Assembly: GCA_003505795.1 (NCBI GenBank)
Contig: DNXT01000024.1
Location: 1-5,203, forward strand
Direction of reading: 5' to 3'
Length of the DNA: 5,203 nt
From: Lysobacteraceae bacterium
Lineage (GTDB): Bacteria > Pseudomonadota > Gammaproteobacteria > Xanthomonadales > Xanthomonadaceae
The notes under the pieces are model-generated. The model did not search any database, was not told where the DNA came from, and worked only from the letters and a program-made list of their open reading frames with translations. Every line of letters begins with the position of its first letter. Position 1 is the stretch's first letter. A program made the translations under genes and the position numbers. Shown here piece after piece: positions 1 through 5,203 of the stretch.

Positions 1-143
1 GGCTGCGCCTGCGCGCGCGCCTGCAGCAGGTCGAGGACGAGGTCGAGGTGGACCTGCCGGCCGCGTCCGGGACTTTCCAGGCCGGCCAGCAGCTGACGCT
101 GTCGGCGCGCCGCTATGGCGTGTTCGAACGCGTGCACGGGTAA
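1..143 (+). CDS. C-terminal end of an unidentified protein, possibly a CysA-type ABC transporter ATPase (partial)
   Basis: An open frame enters from the left edge (first full codon at 3) and stops with TAA at 141-143, giving the last 46 residues of a protein. The tail alternates short beta-like stretches (VEVDLPAAS, then AGQQLTLSARRYGVF) and ends GVFERVHG. A short beta-rich end with a 'G-x-x-L-x-L-x-x-R-R-x-x-V-F' pattern is what the TOBE-like C-terminal domain of sulfate/thiosulfate transporter ATPases (CysA) looks like. No Walker or signature motif falls inside the window, so the family is a guess. Codon use is strongly GC-ending, like the other genes here, which supports real coding. No clear hairpin terminator follows the stop. 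The next gene begins 166 bases downstream with its own leader, so the two are probably not tightly coupled. Confidence is fair that it codes and low on identity. Confidence 0.5.
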   Translation, partial: LRLRARLQQVEDEVEVDLPAASGTFQAGQQLTLSARRYGVFERVHG

Positions 144-202
144 GTGGCGCGGGCGCGCGGAATCGCCGGGGCGGGGCGGACCGCTCGGGAGACGATAACG
201 GT

Positions 203-243
203 TGCAACAGATGTTGCACCGCAACGGCGGTTGGGTTAAGAAT
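203..243 (+). promoter_or_regulatory. Putative promoter and operator-like dyad upstream of the TorF-family gene
   Basis: This lies in the gap before the gene starting at 310. A perfect dyad, TGCAACA-GA-TGTTGCA, occupies 203-218. Its right arm overlaps a possible -35 element TTGCAC (215-220), followed after 17 bases by a possible -10 element AAGAAT (238-243, 4 of 6 matches to TATAAT). The stretch 231-251 is AT-richer than its surroundings, as expected for a promoter. A dyad across the -35 would suit a dimeric repressor or activator. The spacing does not fit a sigma-54 promoter: the GG before TTGCA is 14 bases from the GC, not 10. The dyad is certain; promoter use is inferred. Confidence 0.35.
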
Positions 244-295
244 CCGTAAAACCGTGATGACCGCCAGACCCGCAGTTTCCTCCGCCCACCGCCCC

Positions 296-300
296 AGGAG
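296..300 (+). promoter_or_regulatory. Shine-Dalgarno site of the TorF-family gene
   Basis: AGGAG lies nine bases before the ATG at 310. It is the clearest ribosome binding site in the window and fixes the start of the gene downstream. Confidence 0.8.
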
Positions 301-309
301 ATTTGCCGC

Positions 310-1029
310 ATGAAGTCGCATGCCCTCGGTTGTGCCGTGATGTTCGCGCTGTTCTCCCTGTCCACCACTGCGGTCGCCCAGGATCAGGAGGAAGAATCCT
401 CTTCCCCGTTCAGCGGCACCTTTGCGGTAACCAACGACTACGTGTTCCGCGGCGTTTCCCAGACCAACGAGGATCCGGCGTTCCAGGCCGGCTTGACCTA
501 CACCTCGCCGATCGGCCTGTACGTCGGCACCTGGGCCTCGAACGTCGACTTCGGCCCCGGCGACCCGGACTGGGAAGTGGACGGCTTCGTCGGCTACGCC
601 GTCGATTTCTCGGAGAACTGGAACTTCGACGTCGTCCTCAACCGCTACAACTATCCCGGCGCCGGCGCGTCCAACTACAACGAGCTGATCACCAAGACCA
701 CGTTCCTGGACACCTACAGCCTGACCGTCGCCTACACCGACGACGTCTACGGCCTGGACGAGGACAGCTTCTATTACGCGCTGGACGCCAGCTGGTCGCT
801 GCCGCAGGACTTCAGCTTCGGCCTGCACGTGGGCCGCACCACCTACGCCTCGGCGCTGGACGAGTTCTACAAGGACTACACCGACTACGCGGCGACCGTG
901 GGCAAGACGTTCGGCCCGCTGGACCTGAGCGTGGGCTACTACGACACCAGCCGCAGCGCCGAATACGGCTTCGGCAAGCAGAACTCCGACGGCCGCGTCG
1001 CGGTGGTGGCCACGGTCAGCTGGCCGTAG
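310..1029 (+). CDS. TorF-family putative porin (Gcw_chp domain outer-membrane protein)
   Basis: This encodes a 239-residue protein with a typical Sec signal peptide: basic start MKSH, hydrophobic core, and a cleavage site after A-V-A at about residue 23. The mature part is acidic, rich in Tyr, Phe and Trp, has no cysteine, and shows alternating beta-strand patterns to its end (VAVVATVSWP). The segment at about residues 38-55, with TNDYVFRGVSQT, is the hallmark of the TIGR02001/Gcw_chp family, named TorF-like putative porins. The length is usual for the family. The expected role is a small outer-membrane beta-barrel, but no substrate is established and none can be read here. In several proteobacteria relatives sit beside glnK-amtB nitrogen genes; here none follows, and the gene appears to stand alone. 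The start is supported by AGGAG at 296-300. An 11-base-pair hairpin follows the stop. Family is secure, function open. Confidence 0.88.
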   Translation: MKSHALGCAVMFALFSLSTTAVAQDQEEESSSPFSGTFAVTNDYVFRGVSQTNEDPAFQAGLTYTSPIGLYVGTWASNVDFGPGDPDWEVDGFVGYAVDFSENWNFDVVLNRYNYPGAGASNYNELITKTTFLDTYSLTVAYTDDVYGLDEDSFYYALDASWSLPQDFSFGLHVGRTTYASALDEFYKDYTDYAATVGKTFGPLDLSVGYYDTSRSAEYGFGKQNSDGRVAVVATVSWP

Positions 1030-1045
1030 GCGCGATCGGCAACAG

Positions 1046-1070
1046 CAAAGGCGCCCACCGGGCGCCTTTG
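1046..1070 (+). terminator. Hairpin terminator after the TorF-family gene
   Basis: A perfect 11-base-pair stem, CAAAGGCGCCC paired with GGGCGCCTTTG, has a 3-base loop (ACC) and begins 17 bases after the stop codon. The right arm ends in TTTG rather than a long T-run, so it is a strong hairpin with only a weak U-tract. Because it is symmetric (AAAGG on the left, CCTTT on the right) it could act on transcripts from either side, including from the convergent tdh. Confidence 0.7.
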
Positions 1071-1090
1071 CCATATCCATCGCGGTTTCC

Positions 1091-1160
1091 CGTAGGAGCG
1101 ACTTCAGTCGCGACGGGGACTTGCCGGCAAAGCCTCATCGCGACTGAAGTCGCTCCCACG
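1091..1160. repeat. REP dimer (GTAG-headed, SMAG-like) between convergent genes
   Basis: Two 23-base arms, 1091-1113 and 1138-1160, are inverted copies of CGTAGGAGCGACTTCAGTCGCGA with one mismatch (GTAG at 1092-1095 on the left, GTGG on the right arm read in reverse). Each arm is itself a small palindrome, GCGACT-TC-AGTCGC. The 24-base middle partly pairs as well and contains the palindrome TTGCCGGCAA (1121-1130). A GTAG head followed by a short palindrome, in head-to-head pairs, is the known form of the REP elements of Stenotrophomonas and relatives, which are thought to be moved by RAYT transposases; none is in this window. Lying between two convergent genes, it could help stop transcription from both sides. 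A second, altered copy is at 2441-2530. Confidence 0.85.
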
Positions 1161-1174
1161 GGGCCGCCGGTGTT

Positions 1175-2209
1175 TCAGTTCCAGCTCAGCACGACCTTGC
1201 CGGCCTTGCCTTCCTCCATCAGGTCGAAGCCCTTCTGGAACTCGTCGATCGGCAGCTGGTGGGTCAGCACCTTGCCCAGCGGGAAACCGCTCAGAACAAG
1301 CTGCGTCATCTTGTACCAGGTCTCGTACATCTTGCGGCCATAGATGCCCTGCACGGTCAGGCCCTTGAAGATGATCTTGTCCCAGTCGCAGCCGGCGCCC
1401 CTGGGCATGATCCCGAGCATGGCGATCTTGCCGCCGTGGTACATGCAGTCGAGCATGTCGTTGAACGCGCGCGGATTGCCGCTCATCTCCAGGCCGACGT
1501 CGAAGCCCTCCATGTGCAGGTCGGCCATCACGTCCTTGAGCGAGGTGTTGGACACGTTGACCACGCGGGTGGCGCCCATGTCGGCGGCCAGCTTCAGGCG
1601 GAAGTCGTTGACGTCGGTGACCACCACGTTGCGCGCGCCGATGTGCTTGCAGATGCCGGCGGCGATGATGCCGATCGGGCCGGCGCCGGTGATCAGCACG
1701 TCCTCGCCGATCACGTCGAACTCCAGCGCGCAGTGCGCGGCGTTGCCGTAGGGGTCGAAGAACGCGGCCAGCTCGGACGGGATCTGGTCGGGGATCGGCC
1801 ACAGGTTGCTGGCCGGCATCACCATGTACTCGGCGAAGGCGCCGTTGACGTTGACGCCGATGCCGACCGTGTTCGGGCACAGGTGCGGGCGGCCGCCGCG
1901 GCAGTTGCGGCAGTGGCCGCAGACGATGTGGCCCTCGGCCGAGACGCGCTGGCCGACCTGGTAGCCGGTCACCGCCGAGCCGAGCTCGGCGATGCGGCCG
2001 ACGAACTCGTGGCCGATGGTCAGGCCCGGCTTGATCGTGCGCTGGCTCCACTCGTCCCACAGGTAGATGTGCAGGTCGGTGCCGCAGATCGCGGTCTTCT
2101 CCAGCTTGATCAGCACCTCGTTGGGGCCCGGCACCGGCCTGGGTACCTCTTCCAGCCAGATGCCCTTGGCTGCTTCGCGCTTTACCAGCGCCTTCATCGT
2201 CTGTGCCAT
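1175..2209 (-). CDS. tdh: L-threonine 3-dehydrogenase, zinc- and NAD-dependent
   Basis: Tdh oxidises L-threonine to 2-amino-3-oxobutanoate with NAD+ in the cytoplasm. Kbl then normally cleaves this to glycine and acetyl-CoA. The 344-residue product is colinear with E. coli Tdh (341 residues) over its whole length. Counting from the second methionine (MKAL), the catalytic zinc ligands C38, H63 and E64 (in GHEFVG), the structural zinc cysteines C93, C96, C99 and C107, and H90 are all present. The Rossmann glycine motif GAGPIG is at 171-176, with an acidic D195 that fits NAD rather than NADP. The end, GKVVLSWN, is typical. Two in-frame starts exist, at 2209 (MAQT) and 2197 (MKAL). Homologues usually begin at MKAL (340 residues), but a weak AGG lies only upstream of the first, so the start is unsettled. 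No kbl gene is adjacent on either side. Confidence 0.96.
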   Translation of the reverse strand: MAQTMKALVKREAAKGIWLEEVPRPVPGPNEVLIKLEKTAICGTDLHIYLWDEWSQRTIKPGLTIGHEFVGRIAELGSAVTGYQVGQRVSAEGHIVCGHCRNCRGGRPHLCPNTVGIGVNVNGAFAEYMVMPASNLWPIPDQIPSELAAFFDPYGNAAHCALEFDVIGEDVLITGAGPIGIIAAGICKHIGARNVVVTDVNDFRLKLAADMGATRVVNVSNTSLKDVMADLHMEGFDVGLEMSGNPRAFNDMLDCMYHGGKIAMLGIMPRGAGCDWDKIIFKGLTVQGIYGRKMYETWYKMTQLVLSGFPLGKVLTHQLPIDEFQKGFDLMEEGKAGKVVLSWN

Positions 2210-2247
2210 CTGCTGCCAACCTGCCGTACGGATAAATGAGGGGGCGG

Positions 2248-2253
2248 ATTATA
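2248..2253 (-). promoter_or_regulatory. -10 element of the tdh promoter
   Basis: Read on the minus strand this is a perfect TATAAT, within CTTATAATCC. It stands out in very GC-rich DNA and lies 38 bases before the first tdh start, so the leader would be about 30 bases. A matching -35 is poor: at 17-base spacing the hexamer is ACGGCA (3 of 6), which suggests either a weak promoter or help from an activator. Confidence 0.55.
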
Positions 2254-2315
2254 AGGCGAGCCACCGCGCGTGCCGTGCTGCGGCGCCAGAACCGGGGGCG
2301 CCAGGCCACGCTCGG

Positions 2316-2367
2316 CGGACGGGCGCGGATCGTTACGGCCTAACGTCCCATCCGCGAGGCCTGTCCG
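2316..2367. other. Imperfect long stem-loop in the gap between the receptor gene and tdh
   Basis: The paired parts from outside inward are: CGGAC (2316-2320) with GTCCG (2363-2367); CGCGGAT (2324-2330) with ATCCGCG (2350-2356); and CGTTA (2331-2335) with TAACG (2341-2345), closing a 5-base loop CGGCC. The sides are offset by a 4-base bulge (2346-2349) and an unequal internal loop. That gives 17 base pairs in three blocks. It sits upstream of the tdh promoter and downstream of the receptor gene, outside both reading frames. The rest of the 330-base gap (2210-2539) holds the tdh promoter, a short direct repeat GGCGCCAG (2282-2289 and 2297-2304), the hybrid REP element, and no credible gene. The stem-loop could be a terminator, a small RNA or a decayed repeat. 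Confidence 0.45.
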
Positions 2368-2440
2368 GCGTCGCGGTTGCTGGAGGAGCTGGAACCGGGC
2401 CGGCAGGGGGCAGCGGCAAAGGCCCTGCTTTCGTTGCTTT

Positions 2441-2530
2441 TCGCAGGAGCGACTTCAGTCGCGATGGGGCCTTCCCTGTAAAGCCCCATCGCGACTGAAC
2501 GGCCTCGGCATGCCGAGGCCACTCCTGCGA
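2441..2530. repeat. Hybrid REP element with an embedded 20-base perfect palindrome
   Basis: The left half (2441-2463) carries the same core as the copy at 1091-1160, GGAGCGACTTCAGTCGCGA, here headed by GCAG. An inner stem of 17 perfect pairs joins 2454-2470 to 2483-2499 around a 12-base loop, and an outer stem of 9 pairs joins 2441-2449 to 2522-2530. Where the right arm should read GTCG, 22 other bases stand instead (2500-2521), of which 2501-2520 form the perfect palindrome GGCCTCGGCA-TGCCGAGGCC. Read leftward, the right half is a GCAG-headed palindrome of different sequence. The element starts 10 bases after the receptor stop codon and can act as its terminator. Confidence 0.85.
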
Positions 2531-2539
2531 AGTCCGGGC

Positions 2540-4843
2540 CTAGAACTCCGCGTTGAGGCTGATCATGTACTGGCGCGGCGCGCCGGCCATCAGCGTCTGG
2601 TTGTAGCCGTTCGGGTCGGAGGCGACGTAGCCGTTGGTGCCGGTGGTGGCGAAGTAGCGCTTGTCGGTCAGGTTGGTGGCGTTCAGCGACAGGCCGACGT
2701 TGGAGAACGCGCCTACCTTGCCGAAGTCGTAGCCGGCGCCGGCGTTGAACAGCCAGTACGACGGCACCGCCGAGTCGTTGAGGTAGGTGATGTAGCGCTT
2801 GCCGGTGTACTTGCCGTCCAGCGACAGGCGCAGGCCACCGAGCTGGTAGCCCAGGCTGGAGGAGAACATCCACTGCGGCAGGCCGACCACGCGCTTGTCG
2901 GCGGTCTCCACCACGCCGTTGTTGAGGTAGTCGTCCTTGTACTTGGTGTCGTTCCAGGACAGCGCGTTGAGCCAGCTCAGGCCCTGCACCGGCTTCCACA
3001 CGAAGGCCAGGTCCAGGCCGTGGCTGTCGACCGCGCCGACGTTGCTGAGGATCGCCGAGCAGGTCTGGATCGCGCTGCACGGGGAGATGGTCAGCAGGCG
3101 GTTGGAGAAGCGCGTGTAGTAGGCGCCGACCGAGGCCTCGTAGGTCTGGCCGTGGGCGCGGTAGCCGACCTGGAAGGTCTGCGATTCCTCCGGGTCCAGC
3201 GTGCTCTTGTTGGCGTCGAAGGTGGCCTGCGCGGTGGAGAACGGCGCGTAGCCGTAGGCGGCGATGTTCTTGCTGTAGGAGGCGTAGACGTCCTGGCGCT
3301 CGTCCAGCGCGTAGCTGATGCCGGCCTGCGGCAGGAAGCTGTCCTTGGCCTCGATCGAGCCGCTGGCATAGACGCTGGAGGGCACCAGCGAATGCGCGCG
3401 GGTGGCGGTGCGCAGCGCCTTGGCGCCGAAGTTCACGGTCAGGCGCTCGTCGAGCAGGCGCAGGGTGTCCTGGGCGTAGAACATGCGCGTCCAGGTGTCG
3501 TACTGCTGGATGTAGTCGCGGCGGAACGGCGCGCGGCCGTCGCTGTAGAAGGTGTAGATCGAGGTCAGCGCGCCGTCCAGGCCGAAGTAGTTGCGCGACT
3601 GGGTGTTCTTGTTGTTCTCGGCCCACAGGCCGACCTCGACCTCGTGCGCGCCGGCGGTGAACTTCAGCGCGCCGGTCAGGCCGTAGCGGTCCAGGCCGTA
3701 GTCGGTGGTGCGCATCGACAGCGGCAGGCCGTTGGGCGAGGGCTGGTACGGGGTGATCCACTGGCCTTCGCCGCGGTTGCCGTGGTAGTAGCCGGTGACG
3801 TCCAGGGTGGCGCTGCCGCCCAGGTTGAAGCTGCCGCCCAGGCCGGCCAGGGTGTCGCGGCGGATGCCGGCGCCCCAGTAGTAGCTGGCGTCGAGCCAGT
3901 CGTAGTCGTCGGGCAGCGCCGCCAGCGACTGCGGGTAGCCGTTCTCCACGCCGGCGAAGGCGCCGGTGTTCTGGTAGGCCTGCGCCATCTGCATCGCCGT
4001 GTCCCAGTCCGGGACCAGGTAGTCGAAGTTCCAGCCCAGCGCCTTCTGGCTGGTCAGCGACAGGTCCATGTAGTCCTGTTCCTTGCGCCGCGAGGTGCTG
4101 GCGAACAGGCGCAGCTGGTTGCCCTCGCCCCAGGCGTACAGCGCCTTCAGGTTGGCCTGCTGGTATTGCTGCTCGCCCGAGCCCTTCCACTTGTCGGTGT
4201 CGGCGTCGGCGTAGGAGGCGTAGATCGAGAAGCCGTTGTGCTCGCCCGAATCCGCGCGCGCGAAGCTGCGGCGCGCGCCGTCGGAACCGAAGCCCTGCGA
4301 GAAGCGCGCGCCCGGCTGCAGGTCCGGGTCGGCCGACTGGAACTGCAGGGTGCCGCCGAGGTTGCTGTTGGAGGCGGTGCCGAGCGCACCGGCACCCTGC
4401 GCCAGTTCCACCGCGGCCAGGTTCTCCGAGCTGATCGCGCGGGTGATCGACAGGCCGTTGGTGACGCCGTAGCTCATGTTGCCCAGCGGGATGCCGTCGA
4501 GGGTGAAGCCCAGCCGGCTCTGGTCGAAGCCGTGCAGGTAGATCGCGGTGGACCACTCGTAGGCGCCGCCGGCGTCGGCCGACTGGAACTGCACGCCGGG
4601 CAGCTTGTCGATCGCCTTGAGCGGGCTGCTGCCCGGCGCCAGGCGCTCGATGTCCTGGCGGTTGATGCGCTGGATCTGGCGGGTGGCGCCCGGTGCGACC
4701 ACGGTGACGGTGTCCAGCTGGGTCGCGCTGTCGTCGGCGGCTTCGGGCTGGTCTGCGGCGGCGGCCAGCGGCATGGCCGCGAACAGCGCCAGCGACAGGA
4801 GGGAACGGCGGACGCGGGGAGACGGCAGGGGCATGTCGGACAT
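2540..4843 (-). CDS. TonB-dependent outer-membrane receptor
   Basis: This 767-residue protein is a TonB-dependent receptor: a 22-stranded outer-membrane barrel that takes up a ligand using energy passed on by TonB-ExbB-ExbD. A signal peptide (basic RVRR at 10-13, hydrophobic core, cleavage near AAAA-D at residue 30) is followed by a TonB-box-like stretch LDTVTVVAP (43-51). The plug domain runs from about 50 to 170 and contains LPGV (81-84) and HGFDQSRLGFTLDGIP (104-119). The rest is barrel, ending with the family's NLTDKRY, a late GAPRQY and a terminal Phe. There is no STN signalling domain, so it is not a transducer coupled to an anti-sigma factor. Only two cysteines were seen, C589 and C595. 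The ligand is unknown; the divergent neighbour suggests a phosphorus-containing product. Neither the start at 4843 nor an in-frame ATG at 4834 has a good ribosome binding site; a GGA eight bases away weakly favours the second. Confidence 0.95.
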   Translation of the reverse strand: MSDMPLPSPRVRRSLLSLALFAAMPLAAAADQPEAADDSATQLDTVTVVAPGATRQIQRINRQDIERLAPGSSPLKAIDKLPGVQFQSADAGGAYEWSTAIYLHGFDQSRLGFTLDGIPLGNMSYGVTNGLSITRAISSENLAAVELAQGAGALGTASNSNLGGTLQFQSADPDLQPGARFSQGFGSDGARRSFARADSGEHNGFSIYASYADADTDKWKGSGEQQYQQANLKALYAWGEGNQLRLFASTSRRKEQDYMDLSLTSQKALGWNFDYLVPDWDTAMQMAQAYQNTGAFAGVENGYPQSLAALPDDYDWLDASYYWGAGIRRDTLAGLGGSFNLGGSATLDVTGYYHGNRGEGQWITPYQPSPNGLPLSMRTTDYGLDRYGLTGALKFTAGAHEVEVGLWAENNKNTQSRNYFGLDGALTSIYTFYSDGRAPFRRDYIQQYDTWTRMFYAQDTLRLLDERLTVNFGAKALRTATRAHSLVPSSVYASGSIEAKDSFLPQAGISYALDERQDVYASYSKNIAAYGYAPFSTAQATFDANKSTLDPEESQTFQVGYRAHGQTYEASVGAYYTRFSNRLLTISPCSAIQTCSAILSNVGAVDSHGLDLAFVWKPVQGLSWLNALSWNDTKYKDDYLNNGVVETADKRVVGLPQWMFSSSLGYQLGGLRLSLDGKYTGKRYITYLNDSAVPSYWLFNAGAGYDFGKVGAFSNVGLSLNATNLTDKRYFATTGTNGYVASDPNGYNQTLMAGAPRQYMISLNAEF

Positions 4844-4916
4844 CCGATTGCGGGGAAGGGAAGGAGGCGGACGTCCCGCAGGACCCGCGCCCAGCCCGAC
4901 ACGCTGGCAGAGGATT

Positions 4917-4934
4917 GTGAAAAGTTAGTGACCC
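4917..4934 (-). promoter_or_regulatory. Pho-box-like repeat A, facing the receptor gene
   Basis: On the minus strand this reads GGGTCACTAACTTTTCAC, with two TCAC cores spaced exactly 11 bases. The E. coli PhoB consensus, two CTGTCAY units with an AT-rich middle, also has 11-base spacing; by eye about 12 of 18 positions agree. The area is the most AT-rich in this 262-base divergent gap. No good -10 hexamer lies at the usual distance on the receptor side, which weakens the case; CACAAT at 4914-4919 overlaps the box. Confidence 0.3.
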
Positions 4935-4968
4935 GTGAATCCGCTAGTCCGCAACGCCGCTGCGCCGG

Positions 4969-4986
4969 GTGTCGCCGAACTGTCGC
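4969..4986 (+). promoter_or_regulatory. Pho-box-like repeat B, facing the putative phospholipase gene
   Basis: The sequence GTGTCGCCGAACTGTCGC contains TGTCGCC twice (4970-4976 and 4981-4987) exactly 11 bases apart, the period of PhoB half-sites. About 11 of 18 positions match the E. coli consensus, including all of CTGTC in the second unit. A weak -10, TAAACC, begins at 4997, ten bases after the box, which is the layout of known Pho promoters. The leader to the ATG at 5106 would be roughly 95 bases. The half-sites are GC-rich, so chance cannot be excluded. Confidence 0.35.
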
Positions 4987-5105
4987 CTTCGGCGGGTAAA
5001 CCTGTGCGGATGCCGGTCCTGCCGGTGCACGCACCGGAAGGCTTCCCCGTGGAGATGCCGGCGCGTGCCCCTCGGCCGCCTCGCCCTCTTCCACGAATGC
5101 AATCC

Positions 5106-5203
5106 ATGAACGAACTTTCGCGTCGCGATTTCCTCAAGCGCCTGGCGGCGATGACCGCCGCCGGCGCGATCCCCGCCTCGATCGGCCGCGCGCTGGCGCT
5201 GCC
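5106..5203 (+). CDS. Tat-exported protein, probably phosphocholine-specific phospholipase C (partial, N-terminus)
   Basis: The first 32 codons are present and run off the right edge. They encode a twin-arginine signal peptide: SRRDFLK at residues 5-11 is a full match to the Tat motif (S/T-R-R-x-F-L-K), followed by an alanine-rich hydrophobic stretch. The segment ending IPASIGRALALP resembles the start of bacterial phosphocholine-specific phospholipases C (the PlcN/PlcH type), where PASI-x-x-AL-x-IPA precedes the catalytic domain. These enzymes are exported folded and release phosphocholine from phosphatidylcholine or related lipids. The catalytic part lies outside the window, so the identity rests on the signal region only; other Tat substrates remain possible. 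In-frame ATGs also occur at 5097 and 5055. None has a good ribosome binding site, and 5106 was chosen because it leaves the usual short stretch before the Tat motif. It diverges from the receptor gene across 262 bases. Confidence 0.6.
   Translation, partial: MNELSRRDFLKRLAAMTAAGAIPASIGRALAL

Noticed and set aside
200..217. A possible sigma-54 promoter before the TorF-family gene
   Set aside because: The GG and GC pairs are 14 bases apart instead of the required 10.
303..1343. A plus-strand frame overlapping the TorF-family gene and running into tdh
   Set aside because: Arg/Leu-rich shadow without a signal peptide that reads through the hairpin and REP; the frame starting at 310 has a ribosome site and a clear family.
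1259..2239. A 326-codon plus-strand frame opposite tdh
   Set aside because: His/Ala/Val/Asp-rich mirror of tdh codons with no domain; tdh is full length with every metal ligand.
2340..4556. A 738-codon minus-strand frame overlapping the receptor
   Set aside because: It is Arg/Pro/Ala-rich, typical of a frame-shifted shadow, and runs into the REP repeat; the receptor frame carries all family motifs.
4861..4867. A perfect AAGGAGG on the plus strand
   Set aside because: No ATG, GTG or TTG follows within a working distance, so it does not start a gene.
2270..4999. A 909-codon open frame on the plus strand, opposite the receptor gene
   Set aside because: It is a mirror of the receptor's GC-rich third-codon positions, with low-complexity Val/Ala/Gly/Arg composition and no recognisable domain. 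The minus-strand receptor explains the region completely.
5022..5037. Short inverted repeat CCGGTGC-AC-GCACCGG in the divergent leader
   Set aside because: Seven GC-rich pairs are common by chance here, and nothing nearby supports a defined site.

Overview
The window is GC-rich DNA whose gene content and repeats point to a gammaproteobacterium of the Xanthomonadaceae (Xanthomonas, Lysobacter, Stenotrophomonas and relatives). The clues are a threonine dehydrogenase of the type found in xanthomonads, a TonB-dependent receptor of the kind expanded in that family, and two copies of a hairpin repeat built on GGAGCGACTTCAGTCGCGA. One copy starts with the GTAG tetranucleotide typical of the REP (SMAG-like) elements of these bacteria. 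The genus cannot be fixed from this window alone. No phage, plasmid, insertion sequence, CRISPR, tRNA or rRNA was seen.

Layout. Bases 1-143 hold the last 46 codons of a rightward gene, possibly the C-terminal domain of a sulfate-type ABC transporter ATPase. A 166-base gap with a dyad and a weak promoter leads to a complete rightward gene for a TorF-family outer-membrane protein (310-1029), which ends in a strong hairpin. It converges on a leftward gene for L-threonine 3-dehydrogenase (1175-2209), and a REP dimer fills the gap. The tdh gene has a perfect TATAAT about 40 bases upstream. The 330-base space between tdh and the next gene holds that promoter, an unexplained imperfect stem-loop (2316-2367) and a second, hybrid REP element (2441-2530). 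A large leftward gene for a TonB-dependent receptor (2540-4843) follows. Diverging from it at the right edge is the start of a gene for a Tat-exported protein (5106 onward), whose signal peptide resembles that of phosphocholine-specific phospholipase C.

How the genes fit together. The left part is a set of unlinked single genes: an envelope protein and an amino-acid catabolic enzyme, separated by REP hairpins that can end or insulate transcription from both sides. The right part looks like one functional unit. A surface receptor and a putative exported phospholipase share a 262-base divergent control region that contains two 11-base-periodic, Pho-box-like repeats, one on each strand. If the phospholipase assignment is right, this is a candidate phosphate-starvation module: the enzyme would release head groups outside the cytoplasm and the receptor would take up a product. 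That link is inference; the gene layout and the repeats are seen directly.
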